NCBI GenBank assembly: GCA_949297575.1
Contig: CASFTB010000029.1
Location: 1 to 38,805 of the forward strand
Source of the DNA: an uncultured Bacillota bacterium
Lineage (GTDB): Bacteria; Bacillota; Clostridia; Christensenellales; Borkfalkiaceae
Direction of reading: 5' to 3'
DNA length: 38,805 nucleotides
Every line of letters starts with the position of its first letter. The stretch's first letter is position 1. A model generated the notes under the pieces. That model was not told where the DNA came from. It saw nothing but the letters and a program-made list of their open reading frames with translations, and did not search any database. Positions 22,950 through 31,181 of this stretch are shown piece after piece. The position numbers were made by a program, and so were the translations under genes.

Positions 22950-24389
22950 ATGTCTGAAAGAACGGGAACGGGTGCTACGGGCAAGAACTGCGAATTTACG
23001 GGGGTCATCGAATCGCTCGGCAGCAACGGAGAAGGGATCTTACATATCGGCGAAACGGTGTTCTTCGCCCCCTTTACCGCTGTGGGCGAAAAGGTGCGGC
23101 TCAAGGCGCTGAAGGTCAAAAACAAGATCGGCTACGCGAAGGCGATGGAGATACTCACCCCGGCGGACGAGCGGGTGCGCGCGCGCTGCCCGCTGTTCAC
23201 GAAGTGCGGCGGCTGCCAGCTGCAGCACCTTCGCTACGGCGCGCAGCTGAAAGCGAAGAGCAAGGTCGTCTCCGACGCGCTGCGCAAGATCGCGGGCATC
23301 TCCTTCGACGTGCCCCTCGCCATCAAGAGCGACAACCAGTTCGAATACCGCAACAAACTGCAGATCCCCGTGGGCGTGAACAAAAACGGCGAGTCCGTCA
23401 TCGGCTTTTATGCCGAGCGCAGCCACCGCATCGTGCCCGTCTCGAGCTGTCCCATCCATCCCGGGTGGGCGGCAGACGTCATCTCCGCTTTTTCCGCGTA
23501 CATGTCTGCCTGCGGCGTGCAGGGCTACGACGAAGAGCGCGGCAGCGGCGTCTTGCGGCACATCGTCGTGCGCGATATAGACGGCTGCTTTCTCGTGACC
23601 GCCGTCACCGCCGTCCCCGAACTTCCGCATGCGGACAAGCTCATCGAGCTGCTCTCCGCAAAATTCAAGACCTTTTCGCTGTGGCACAACGTCAACGACG
23701 GCCGCGGCAACGGCGTGTTCGGCAGGCGCTTCCGCCTGCTGTACGGCGAGGGAAGGTACGCCGCGCACGAGTGCGGCATCCGCTTCGAGGCGGGGCCCAA
23801 CACCTTCGTGCAGGTCAACCGCGGCGTGTGCCGCAAGCTGTACGAGCGCGCGGTGCGCTGCGCCGCGGAGAGCGGCGCATCCTTCGCCATCGACGCATAC
23901 AGCGGCGGCGGGCTGCTCACCGCCATGCTCGCGCGTTCCCTCGGCAAAGCGTACGGCATCGAATCCGTCGCCGAGGCGTCCCGCTGTGCAGACGATCTCA
24001 TCGAGCCCAACCGCCTTGAAGACAGGCTGATCAACATCTGCGGCAGGGTAGAGGAGGAGCTTCCGCGCCTCCTCGAGGAGGTAGACCCCGCGGGCGCATT
24101 CCTCGTCACCGATCCTCCGCGCAAGGGCATGGACCGTTCCACCGTCCGCGCCATCCTGTCCTCCGGCATCCCGCGCGTCGCCATGATCTCCTGCAATCCC
24201 TCCACGATGGCGAGAGACGTGGGCCTTTTGACGGGCGCGCTCGTCGAGACGGAGGAGGGGCTGAAAAAGGCCCCCGCCGGAGCAGAGGGCGGCAAAGAAG
24301 GGTATTACCGCATCCTCTCCGTGCAGCCATTTGACATGTTCCCGCAGACCAAACACGTCGAGACGCTTGTTTGTCTCGAACGGAAATAA
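22950..24389 (+). CDS. rlmD: 23S rRNA (uracil-5-)-methyltransferase, RlmD/RumA family
   Basis: A 479-residue SAM-dependent methyltransferase. An N-terminal TRAM-like OB domain (residues about 12-65) is followed by a 4Fe-4S site (Cys80, Cys86, Cys89 in CPLFTKCGGCQLQH, and Cys167 in SSCPIHPG) and a C-terminal Rossmann domain. Catalytic Cys415 is in ISCNPSTMARD, and DPPRKGMD is the second signature. It methylates a specific U to m5U in 23S rRNA. Firmicutes relatives (RlmCD) may hit two sites. The ATG at 22950 is chosen because GGTGGAG (22935-22941) fits it. A GTG at 22941 overlaps that site. Last gene of the trpS operon. Confidence 0.93.
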   Translation: MSERTGTGATGKNCEFTGVIESLGSNGEGILHIGETVFFAPFTAVGEKVRLKALKVKNKIGYAKAMEILTPADERVRARCPLFTKCGGCQLQHLRYGAQLKAKSKVVSDALRKIAGISFDVPLAIKSDNQFEYRNKLQIPVGVNKNGESVIGFYAERSHRIVPVSSCPIHPGWAADVISAFSAYMSACGVQGYDEERGSGVLRHIVVRDIDGCFLVTAVTAVPELPHADKLIELLSAKFKTFSLWHNVNDGRGNGVFGRRFRLLYGEGRYAAHECGIRFEAGPNTFVQVNRGVCRKLYERAVRCAAESGASFAIDAYSGGGLLTAMLARSLGKAYGIESVAEASRCADDLIEPNRLEDRLINICGRVEEELPRLLEEVDPAGAFLVTDPPRKGMDRSTVRAILSSGIPRVAMISCNPSTMARDVGLLTGALVETEEGLKKAPAGAEGGKEGYYRILSVQPFDMFPQTKHVETLVCLERK

Positions 24390-24397
24390 TGCAAAGC

Positions 24398-24439
24398 TGC
24401 CGACCGTAGAGGGAAACCCTTGCGGTCGGCAATTTTTTT
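24398..24439 (+). terminator. terminator of the trpS-rlmD operon
   Basis: TGCCGACCGTAGAGGG pairs with CCCTTGCGGTCGGCA over the loop AAA (a G-T pair and a small internal mismatch), followed by TTTTTTT. Confidence 0.85.
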
Positions 24440-24447
24440 ACTATAAT
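24420..24447 (+). promoter_or_regulatory. promoter of the 24472 gene
   Basis: -35 TTGCGG (24420-24425), 16-bp spacer, -10 TATAAT (24442-24447). The -35 lies inside the descending arm of the preceding terminator. Confidence 0.55.
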
Positions 24448-24471
24448 AAATAAGGGGAACGAGATAAAATT

Positions 24472-25502
24472 ATGGAAAAGCTGATATCTATAACAACGGT
24501 AAACGAAATAGACAGAGAAAAACCCTATACGCCGAAACATTCCGCCAAGCAGGGGCAAAAAGGCTGGCGCGTCTGCAAGAGATCAGAGAGCTTTTGGAGT
24601 CGGAAGGGTATGAAAAAAGGCGCGCCGTCTTTGAAAAAGAGGAGGAGCGCCTGATGCAGAAGTGGCAGAGCCATACCGCGCATATCGGAGAATGGGAAAA
24701 GGAAATGACGGAAAAAATCATGAGCGATCCCACACTTTCCGAGGAAGAGAAGAGCAAAAAAATGCAAAGCGAAGTGTATGCCAATGTACAGGAAATGTAC
24801 AGGCAGGCAGAGAGCGGCGAGGCGTGTCAAAAAGCCATAGGCGAGTACGGTGCGTTCATAAATGATCATGCATTGATGCAGGAATCGATGTTGTATCATC
24901 TTATAAGGACTTCTCCCACAGTCGAACCCTTTTTCGATTTGGCGCAGGCGATGTCGGGCGAAGAGGCGGACGTCATCGAATACGAAATGCCCTCCGACTG
25001 CATTTACGACCAGATAAAAATCTGGGAAGAGTATGTGGAGAGCGGATACATGGATGACTACAACAAAGCCTTTGCCGAGGACGAACGGGCAAAAAAACTT
25101 TCCGCTCTGCAACTTGAATATCTGTTTTCCGAATGCGATACCGTGTGCTTTCATGCCGAAGAAAATGTTCATATCGGTGACGAGTGCGACGCGCGCTTCG
25201 CCGAAATTTTGGGCGAGGTTGTCAGTACGGAAAAGGCGGAAAATTACGGCATGAACGTTTTAAAAATTTACTTAAAACCCACGCAAAAACTAAAAGAATA
25301 TCTGCTTTCGTTCAAAAGATTCGACTGCTATCACTATGATGCTTACGAAACTTATGCCCCTTATATAAGTTTTGCAGACATCACTTTTTTGAAGGATGGC
25401 GAAGTGCTTTTGAGCTGTCTCACGCACGAGGGGTATTTTGACGTCGCGGATAGTGTAAAACCCATTTTCGACGGCTTTGAAGAACAGATAGAACAGGACT
25501 GA
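24472..25502 (+). pseudogene. frameshifted coiled-coil protein, unknown family
   Basis: Two frames join into one protein. The first starts with ATG at 24472 (MEKLISITTVNEIDREKPYT) and runs to about 24550. The second, one base back, continues coherently as AKRLARLQEIRELLESEGYE and runs to TGA at 25502. The second frame is open well upstream of its first usual start (TTG at 24594) with no ATG, so a one-base indel near the GGGGCAAAAAGG run (24552-24563) is the simplest reading. If translation begins at TTG 24594, a 302-residue protein results. The N-terminal 80 residues are a charged coiled coil (KEEERLMQKW). The rest is acidic and mixed alpha/beta. Lower GC than neighbours. Not recognised. Confidence 0.6.
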
Positions 25503-25848
25503 TAAACCGTGCATTTTCAAAAGCGTGGGCGCTTCAGCTTTGCAGACGGCAAAGAGTTTTATAGTTACCCCCTTTGAAAATAGGCATTTTTGAGACCTTT
25601 TGTAGTCTTGTGCCATGTGGAGACGCTGGTGATATTGGAACGAAAAAAACCGTAAAACTGCAATTTTTAAGGCTGAAAACGATACTTTTCAGCCTTTTTT
25701 CTTGCTTTTTCTTTCTCATATCCAAACAGCCAGGCAACTTCACAGACGGTTTGCATGGATATGTGAAAGGCAACGGAAAGTGTTCGCAAGAAAAGATAAG
25801 CCGCCTTTCAATTTTTTTCTGTTAAATTCGAAGGCGGACAAAAAGCGA
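25503..25848. other. low-GC intergenic region without a supported gene
   Basis: Holds one clear terminator (25669-25702). Short frames exist on both strands (for example 25574-25825 plus and 25534-25773 minus), but they cross the terminator and lack ribosome binding sites. A short minus-strand frame ending in EKEKARKKAEKYRFQP looks protein-like but has no supported start. Confidence 0.4.
25669..25702 (+). terminator. intrinsic terminator
   Basis: AAGGCTGAAAA (25669-25679) pairs with TTTTCAGCCTT (25686-25696), followed by TTTTC. Confidence 0.75.
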
Positions 25849-25871
25849 ACGCCCCGCAAAAAGCGGGGCGC
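25849..25871 (-). terminator. terminator of the minus-strand ATPase locus
   Basis: CGCCCCGC and GCGGGGCG surround AAAAA. On the minus strand the hairpin is followed by TTCGCTTTTTG. It lies 11 bases past the stop at 25882. Confidence 0.65.
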
Positions 25872-25881
25872 TGTGGGTACA

Positions 25882-26862
25882 CTAAATGAAACGGAAGGGG
25901 TTGTAGTACGATTTCAGTATTTCGCACACGATAAATGTTTCATAAATGCTGCCCGCCATCGCGCCGTTTGCGAGCGTCTCGGGCGTCAGCCAGCGGCAGA
26001 GATGGCAAACAGGGCCCGTGTCCGTAAAGTATACTTTAGGCGTCTTGATGATGCGCTTATTGATGTTCAGGGAGAACGGCTGCAAAAGATAGATAATGTT
26101 GGATGCTTGCAGAATAGAGAGCCAGCGCTTTACCGTTTTACCGTCGACGCCGACGTCCCGCGCGAGAGATGCAGCGTTCAACAGCTCTCCCGTCCGGCTC
26201 GCGAGGGCGGTCATAAATTGCGTAAAAGCGAGCGTATCGCCGACGGAGCCGAACTGTTTGACGTCGCGTTCAATATAGGTATCCACATAGGCTGCATAGT
26301 ACTGTTCCCAATCCATGTTCTCGTTCGAGTACAGTTCGGGTATACTGCCGCGATGGATCCTTTCCCACAGGGTTTGAAGGGAAGGAGCCGTTTTCGGGCG
26401 GCGTTCAAGGAGATGATCCGAGGTGGGCAGAAAAGGGCGGTCGAACGGATCTTCATAGATCTCTCTGTCGGAAAGTCCGAGCATGTCGATAATGCCTATC
26501 TGCCCCGCAAGGCTTTCGCTTACCCCTTTCATGAGAGCATACTTTTGTGAACCCGTGAGGATATACATGCCGGCGCGGCGGTCTGAATCGATCATGTATT
26601 TCAGCACCGAAAAAAATCCGGGTGCGCGCTGTACCTCCTCAAGGATGAGCGGTGAGCCGTGCAGTTTGAAAAATTCGACCGGGTCTTGTTTCAAACTCAA
26701 TAGTTGCAGCGGATTATCCGGCGTGACGTTCGGGATGTTTTTGAATCGGTTGAGAAGAAGCGTGCTTTTCCAGACTTGCCGCGGCCCGGTGATCAGTACG
26801 GCGGGGAAAACCGAAAAAGATCTGTCGATCGCCGTTTCTATATGCCTTGCGATATACTTGAT
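25882..26862 (-). pseudogene. DUF4143-type ATPase, degenerate and truncated
   Basis: Homologous over its whole length to the AAA_14/DUF4143 ATP-binding proteins of anaerobes but damaged in three places. (1) The expected start is ATC at 26862 (IKYIARHIETAI); no ATG, GTG or TTG lies in frame upstream, and the first usual start, TTG at 26700, would cut off the P-loop. (2) Walker A at residues 26-34 reads GPRQVWKST, with Trp31 in place of the essential Gly. (3) The C-terminus stops after ETFIVCEILKSYYNPFRFI, before the usual YYRDK / EIDLI nuclease-like end. The Walker B region LILEEVQ and the sensor LTGSQ remain. Promoter and operators upstream look intact. Confidence 0.75.
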
Positions 26863-26873
26863 CCGCCTCGCGT

Positions 26874-26910
26874 TTCCGTTGATCCGGAATGTAATTCCGT
26901 TATAACGGAA
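26874..26910. promoter_or_regulatory. twin operator TTCCG-N6-CGGAA
   Basis: TTCCGTTATAACGGAA at 26895-26910 is a perfect 16-bp palindrome covering the -10 of the minus-strand promoter. TTCCGTTGATCCGGAA at 26874-26889 has the same half-sites and spacing just downstream. Centres are 21 bp apart, two helical turns, so two dimers would bind the same face. The cognate regulator is not in view. Confidence 0.6.
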
Positions 26911-26926
26911 AATATAGGTTTGTCAA
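26899..26926 (-). promoter_or_regulatory. promoter of the ATPase pseudogene
   Basis: Minus strand: consensus -35 TTGACA (26926-26921), 16-bp spacer, -10 TATAAC (26904-26899). Transcription would start about 30 bases before the ATC at 26862. Confidence 0.7.
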
Positions 26927-27078
26927 GGGGAATAAGGATAAGACAGCTGCACATTGTTACGAATAATGTCGAAGACGGCAATACAGGTAAAACAGGACGG
27001 GTAATTTCTTTGAATTATGAGTTGCAGACAGGCTTTCAGTATGTTTAAAAGGTATGGCAGGCGATAAAAAATAAGTAT

Positions 27079-27107
27079 TTTACATTGCCATGCGCGCGTG
27101 CTATAAT
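27079..27107 (+). promoter_or_regulatory. promoter of the flavodoxin operon
   Basis: -35 TTTACA (27079-27084), 17-bp spacer, -10 TATAAT (27102-27107). Between 26927 and 27078 I see no gene. Confidence 0.8.
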
Positions 27108-27132
27108 TTAGGCGAAAAAGGAGGCGTACGGA

Positions 27133-27290
27133 TGGACGTTCGCCGCGCTTGAAAGTCACGGCTAAACGCTTGTGCGCTGCCTCGATCTCCGCGACACGGG
27201 CGCGGTCCGGGGCAAGGGCTGCGGTACGCCGTCTATGACGAAGAGTTCCCATTATATGCAGCAGGCATATCAATTCGGAAAAATCTCAAA
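27133..27290 (+). pseudogene. degenerate first gene of the flavodoxin operon
   Basis: AAAGGAGG at 27117-27124 is correctly placed for the ATG at 27133, but that frame stops after six codons (MDVRRA). Protein-like text continues in other frames: WTFAALESHG, then DLRDTGAVRG, then GLRYAVYDEEFPLYAAG ending in TAA. A stop and at least one frame change separate the pieces. This looks like a short gene lost to indels. The family is not recognised. The alternative is a non-coding leader. Confidence 0.4.
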
Positions 27291-27312
27291 TAAATACGAG
27301 CAGGAGGACGAT

Positions 27313-27792
27313 ATGGCTAAAAAACTTGTGGCATATTTTTCATGCAGCGGCGTGACCGCGCGCGTTGCACACGATCTTGCGCAAGCCGCGGGGGCGGAAC
27401 TTTATGAGATCAAACCCGCGCAGCCGTACACGGCGGAAGATCTGAACTGGACGGACAATTCCAGTCGCTCTTCGCGCGAGATGAATGACAAGGGCAGCCG
27501 TCCCGCCGTTGCGGGAAACATCGATATGGAGGAATACGACACGGTGTTTGTCGGCTTTCCCGTCTGGTGGGGCATCGCTCCGCGCATCATCCAGACCTTT
27601 CTGGAAAGTTACGATTTTTCCGGCAAAACGGTCATACCGTTCTGCACCTCCGGCGGCAGCGGCGTCGGCAGAACGGACGAAGTCCTGCAGCAATGTTGTT
27701 CCGCGCAGACCAGATGGAAGCCGTGCAGAAGGCTGAGCGCCGCCATATCGCAGCGCGAGCTGAATGCATATATCGCGTCTTTGAAATTGTGA
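27313..27792 (+). CDS. flavodoxin
   Basis: A 159-residue FMN-binding electron carrier. The FMN phosphate loop is SCSGVTARVA near residue 11 (variant of T/S-x-T-G-x-T), and PVWWGIAPRIIQTFLE and PFCTSGGSGVGRTDE form the isoalloxazine-side loops of the clostridial short-flavodoxin family. The start is the ATG at 27313, five bases after AGGAGGA (27302-27308). The frame extends upstream to 27172 only through the degenerate leader gene. The C-terminal 40 residues are somewhat unusual (QQCCSAQTRWKPC) but remain in frame. It probably serves a redox reaction together with the following carboxymuconolactone-decarboxylase-like and cupin genes, both of which are broken. Confidence 0.85.
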   Translation: MAKKLVAYFSCSGVTARVAHDLAQAAGAELYEIKPAQPYTAEDLNWTDNSSRSSREMNDKGSRPAVAGNIDMEEYDTVFVGFPVWWGIAPRIIQTFLESYDFSGKTVIPFCTSGGSGVGRTDEVLQQCCSAQTRWKPCRRLSAAISQRELNAYIASLKL

Positions 27793-27804
27793 CGGAGGAA
27801 ACCT

Positions 27805-28531
27805 ATGGATAGGATCCAAAACTGCCGAGAAAAATTTGCCAAACTCTTCGGCGGCAAGCCGACGCAGGACGAAGGAAACGACCCCGAATTCATGCGCATC
27901 TTGCAGCGGTTCATCTTCGGCGAGGTGAGCTATACAGGCTCGCTCGACGACAAGATGCGCGAGCTGATCACCGTCACCGTTCTGACCGTCAATCAGACGC
28001 TGCCGCAATTAAAGGCGCATGTCGCCGCCTGCCTCAATATCGGCATTTCGCCCGTCGCCATCCGCGAAACGGTGTATCAGTGCGCGCCCTTTATCGGTTT
28101 CCCCAAAACGCTCAACGCCATCGCCGCGACGGACGAGGTGTTTGCCGCAAACGGCATTTCCCTTCCTTTGGAAAATGCCGAATCGGTGACGGAGCAAGAC
28201 CGCTTTGCAAAGGGGCTCGCCCTGCAAAAGCCCGTGTACGGCGACGAGATCAAAGACCGCTATACATGGCTGCCCGAAGAATTTGCCGAGGCGGTGCCGC
28301 GCTTTCTGACCGAGCTGTGTTTTTCCGACTTCATGACGCGCAAGGGGTTAGACGGAAAGACGCGCGAACTTCTGACCGTCGTCCTGCTGGCGGCGATGGG
28401 CGGTGCGGAAGTGCAGGTGCGCTCCCACGTCGAAGGCGCGCTGAAAACGGGCAGCACGAAGGAAGAAGTCGTCTGCGCGCTCGCGCCTCTTTAACGCACT
28501 CAACTGCTCCAAAGAGCTGTTGGCCGAATAA
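27805..28531 (+). pseudogene. carboxymuconolactone decarboxylase / AhpD-family protein, 3' frameshift
   Basis: The frame from ATG 27805 (AGGAAACCT upstream) gives 229 residues with two CMD-type repeats: residues about 45-125 (DDKMRELITVTVLTVNQTLP) and about 165-229 (DGKTRELLTVVLLAAMG). It stops at 28494 right after EEVVCALAPL. The expected ending appears in another frame, RLFNALNCSKELLAE, terminating at 28531. About ten residues between them (usually containing a YxGFP-like segment) are missing, so a small deletion removed the end of the second repeat and shifted the frame. The first repeat is intact. It is the partner of the cupin gene, and such pairs are often annotated as oxidoreductase or decarboxylase modules near flavodoxin. 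Confidence 0.75.
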
Positions 28532-28549
28532 ATCGCAGAGGTACTAGCC

Positions 28550-28968
28550 ATGGATAAAGATTTTGAAAAGAGCAACATCTTCGGCTTTGGGCAGGAAAAT
28601 TCCGCCTATGCTCGGTATTTTATCGGTAAATCGTACTTAAACCCGCTCACGCCGCGGGCGTCGCTCCGTTTTTTGCAAACGTCACGTTCGAGCCCGGCTG
28701 CCGCAACAACTGGCACACCCATCGTGCCGCAAAGGGCGGCGGGCAGATCCTCCTCTGCATTGCGGGAGAAGGCTGGTATCAGGAATGGGGCAAGCCGGCG
28801 CGCAGCCTGAAAGCGGGAGATGTCGTCGTCATCCCCGCGAACGTCAAGCATTGGCACGGGGCGAAAAAGGACGGCTGGTTTTCGCACATCGCCGTCGAAG
28901 TCCCCGGCGAGAACACCTCCAACGAATGGCAGGAGCCCGTGACGGACGAGCAATATAACGCGCTCTGA
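28550..28968 (+). pseudogene. cupin-domain protein, 1-nt frameshift
   Basis: ATG at 28550 opens DFEKSNIFGFGQENSAYARY and YFIGKSYLNPLT, then the frame is lost. The continuation is in another frame from about 28650: AAGVAPFFANVTFEPGC, RNNWHTHRAAKGGGQILL, GDVVVIPANVKHWHGA, ending in TGA at 28966-28968. One base is missing near ACGCCGCGG (about 28647-28656). The cupin metal ligands (WHTH, then KHWHG) are all present in the second frame, so the break is recent or a sequencing indel. The family usually lies beside a carboxymuconolactone-decarboxylase-like gene, as here. No full-length product is possible from this sequence. Confidence 0.8.
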
Positions 28969-29108
28969 TCGCCCGTTTGCAAAATGCCATCGGCCGCGGT
29001 ATGCTCGTCGTGCATGCTGATGGCCTTGCCATGACAAAACGGAGGACCAAGGGGAACGCGCCCATCGGGAGGCGCTCGTCTGTTCCGAAAGGGAGCGATC
29101 GCAAAAGG

Positions 29109-29143
29109 CCGGCCGCAGATCGTTGCGCCCGGTCGTTTTTTTT
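29109..29143 (+). terminator. terminator after the cupin locus
   Basis: An imperfect GC stem (CCGGCCGCA against TGCGCCCGG) is followed by TTTTTTTT at 29136-29143. Confidence 0.6.
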
Positions 29144-29151
29144 GATAAAAT
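29123..29151 (+). promoter_or_regulatory. possible promoter of the acetyltransferase gene
   Basis: -35 TTGCGC (29123-29128), 17-bp spacer, -10 TAAAAT (29146-29151), overlapping the preceding terminator. Confidence 0.5.
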
Positions 29152-29180
29152 AAGGGGGAGACAGACCCGGGAGGTAAAAA

Positions 29181-29825
29181 ATGAGAGGACCCGATCCGAA
29201 AAAGATTTTTCCGAACGAAAAGGTGCCGAGCCTTTGTTTTATCAAAAACGTCATCACCCGCCCGAACATCGAGGTGGGGGACTACACCTATTACGACGAC
29301 GATGCGGGCGCCGAAACTTTTGAAGCGCACGTAACGCATCACTATGATTTCATCGGGGATAAACTCATCATAGGGAAGTTCTGCGCCATCGGCAAGGGCG
29401 TCGAATTCATCATGAACGGCGCGAACCACAGGATGAACAGCGCCACGACCTATCCCTTCAATATCCTGGGCGGCGGCTGGGAGAAGAGCACGCCGCAGCT
29501 TGCCGACCTGCCGCTGAAAGGAGATACGGTGGTCGGCAACGACGTGTGGATAGGGCAGAACGTGACGGTGCTGCCCGGCGTTCACATCGGAGACGGCGCG
29601 ATCGTCGGGGCGAATTCGGTGGTATCCAAAGACGTCCCTCCCTATCATATCGTCGGCGGAAATCCGGCAAAAATCATCCGCAAGCGGTTTGACGACGCCG
29701 CCATCGCCTGCCTGCTGCGCGTAAAGTGGTGGGACTGGCCCGCAGAAAAGATCACGGAAAATCTCGCCCTCCTCTGCGGCGACCTCTCCGCACTGGCAGA
29801 AGCGGAAAGGGAGGGGCGCATCTGA
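29181..29825 (+). CDS. Vat/CatB-type xenobiotic O-acetyltransferase (hexapeptide repeat)
   Basis: A 214-residue left-handed beta-helix acetyltransferase. The N-terminus (FIKNVITRPNIEVGDYTYYD) and the NGANHRMNSATTYPF loop with the catalytic His are characteristic of the Vat / CatB group that acetylates streptogramin A or chloramphenicol. Hexapeptide repeats run through GNDVWIGQNVTVLPGVHIGD, and the C-terminus has VGGNPAKIIRKRFDD. GGGAGGT (29170-29176) precedes the ATG. Chromosomal members are common in Clostridia, and many are not resistance genes, so an antibiotic phenotype cannot be assumed. It is monocistronic with its own terminator. Confidence 0.88.
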   Translation: MRGPDPKKIFPNEKVPSLCFIKNVITRPNIEVGDYTYYDDDAGAETFEAHVTHHYDFIGDKLIIGKFCAIGKGVEFIMNGANHRMNSATTYPFNILGGGWEKSTPQLADLPLKGDTVVGNDVWIGQNVTVLPGVHIGDGAIVGANSVVSKDVPPYHIVGGNPAKIIRKRFDDAAIACLLRVKWWDWPAEKITENLALLCGDLSALAEAEREGRI

Positions 29826-29859
29826 GGGCTCCGTATCGCCCGCGCCGGCCTGCCCGCAC

Positions 29860-29900
29860 AAAAAAAGCACAGCTCCGCGGCCGCGGGGCTGTGTCGTTTT
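29860..29900. terminator. bidirectional terminator
   Basis: CACAGCTCCGCGG and CCGCGGGGCTGTG (one G-T pair) are flanked by an A-run on the left and CGTTTT on the right, between the convergent acetyltransferase and azlD genes. Confidence 0.8.
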
Positions 29901-30216
29901 ATAGGAGAAGAAAGATCATGTCCGTGAGGAATACCGCGGCGATGCTGGCGAGGGAAACGGTCAGAAGCCCCCGCCTGAAAAAGGAGAGGAGCAGCGCGAC
30001 CGCCGTGCCCGCGATCCCCGACCACAGGCTCGCCGTCGAAAACAGCATCCCGGGGAACACCATCACCGCCAGCACGCTGTAGGGCAGGTAGTAGAGGAAG
30101 GAGCGCACGTACTTATTCGTGATGTTGCGCCGCGCCAGCAGGAGGGTGACGCCCTTTGTCGCATAGGTCACGCCGAACATGATGAGGCAGCCGAGGAGCA
30201 TGCTCTGCAAAGTCAT
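29899..30216 (-). CDS. azlD: branched-chain amino acid exporter, small subunit AzlD
   Basis: A 105-residue membrane protein with about four hydrophobic segments (residues 5-23, 42-62, 67-82 and 86-105). GVTYATKGVTLLLARRN and YYLPYSVLAVMVFP are typical of AzlD. With AzlC it forms the two-component exporter of branched-chain amino acids and their analogues (LIV-E family). The ATG at 30216 overlaps the azlC stop by an ATGA, so translation is coupled. Confidence 0.9.
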   Translation of the reverse strand: MTLQSMLLGCLIMFGVTYATKGVTLLLARRNITNKYVRSFLYYLPYSVLAVMVFPGMLFSTASLWSGIAGTAVALLLSFFRRGLLTVSLASIAAVFLTDMIFLLL

Positions 30217-30995
30217 TGCGCACCTCCTTCGCCCTCGCCGGGGGTGCCGCCCGCCGTTTTATCCGGGGCGGGCAGCCCGTCCTCGCCCTCCCCGCGGGGG
30301 AACAAAAAGGAGAGGAGCGCCGTGCAGGCGACGGAGCAGACGATGATGTCGATGCCCTCGGGCAGGTCCGCGAGCGCGGGCACGAAGGCGAACAGGCAGG
30401 AGGCGCCTACGGACAGAGCCACGAGCAGCAGCACGCGCGCGTCCTCCCGCGCGGGCGGCAGGATGATGGCGACGAACATCGCGTACAGCGCGATGCCGAG
30501 CGCGCCCATCAGCGCGGCGTACCATTCGCCGCCGACCAGCCGCCCGATCGCCGCGCTCACGCCCGCGCCGAGCGCGGTGCCGCCCACCCACCCGGCGAAG
30601 GAGCAGCTCATCAGCCCCAGCAGGTAGAGGAAGGTCAGCTTCTTCGGCTGCCGCATGGCGACGGCGTAGTTCTCGTCCGTCACGCCGAAGGCGAGCACCG
30701 CCCGCTGCCAGAGCGGGAAGCCGTCGCCCATCTTCTGCGAGAGGGAGAGCGACATCAGCGCATAGCGCAGGTTGATGACCAGCATGGTAGCGGCGAGCAC
30801 CGCGAAGTTCGCGCCCTGCGCGATGAGCTCTGTGCCCGCAAACTGCCCCGTACCCGTAAAGTTCGTAAAGGACACGAGCACGGGGAACCAGGGCGGGAAG
30901 CCCATGCCCGCCGCCTGCACCGCGTAGGCGAAGGCGACGGAGAGGTACCCCAGCGCGATCGGCAGGCCGTCGCGCGCTCCGTTTTTGAATTTCAT
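30213..30995 (-). CDS. azlC: branched-chain amino acid exporter, large subunit AzlC
   Basis: A 260-residue polytopic membrane protein. GLPIALGYLSVAFAYAVQAA, FTNFTGTGQFAGTELIAQGA and INLRYALMSLSLSQK are AzlC signatures, and FGVTDENYAVAM follows. The C-terminal 25 residues are a charged, Gly/Glu-rich cytosolic tail. The start is taken as the ATG at 30995 with AGAAGAG upstream. The frame stays open to 31922 but only antisense to the lysyl-tRNA synthetase gene. A TATAAT at 31047-31042 is the probable -10, though its -35 is poor. A small stem AAGTAC/GTACTT lies between. Confidence 0.92.
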   Translation of the reverse strand: MKFKNGARDGLPIALGYLSVAFAYAVQAAGMGFPPWFPVLVSFTNFTGTGQFAGTELIAQGANFAVLAATMLVINLRYALMSLSLSQKMGDGFPLWQRAVLAFGVTDENYAVAMRQPKKLTFLYLLGLMSCSFAGWVGGTALGAGVSAAIGRLVGGEWYAALMGALGIALYAMFVAIILPPAREDARVLLLVALSVGASCLFAFVPALADLPEGIDIIVCSVACTALLSFLFPRGEGEDGLPAPDKTAGGTPGEGEGGAQ

Positions 30996-31122
30996 CTCTT
31001 CTTCCGTCCGAAAAAAGTACCGCCCGCAGGCGGCAGTACTTATTATAGCACAAAAAGCGGGCGGGGCATACCGTTTTCGGGCGGGTTTTTGCCATTTTTC
31101 GCGCGAGCCCGCCCCGTTGGGT

Positions 31123-31151
31123 TTGCATTCGCGCGCGCGATATGGTATAAT
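31123..31151 (+). promoter_or_regulatory. promoter of the lysyl-tRNA synthetase gene
   Basis: -35 TTGCAT (31123-31128), 17-bp spacer, extended -10 TGG-TATAAT (31146-31151). It is divergent from azlCD. Confidence 0.85.
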
Positions 31152-31181
31152 GATGCAAATAACCGCAACGGAGAACATGGA

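Noticed and set aside
25574..25825. An 83-codon frame in the low-GC intergenic stretch
   Set aside because: It spans a clear terminator hairpin, has no ribosome binding site and no recognisable product.
30216..31181. Upstream extension of the lysyl-tRNA synthetase frame, and of azlC on the other strand to 31922
   Set aside because: Both extensions run antisense to the neighbouring gene and cross promoters. Internal ATGs with ribosome binding sites and family-typical N-termini are the real starts.
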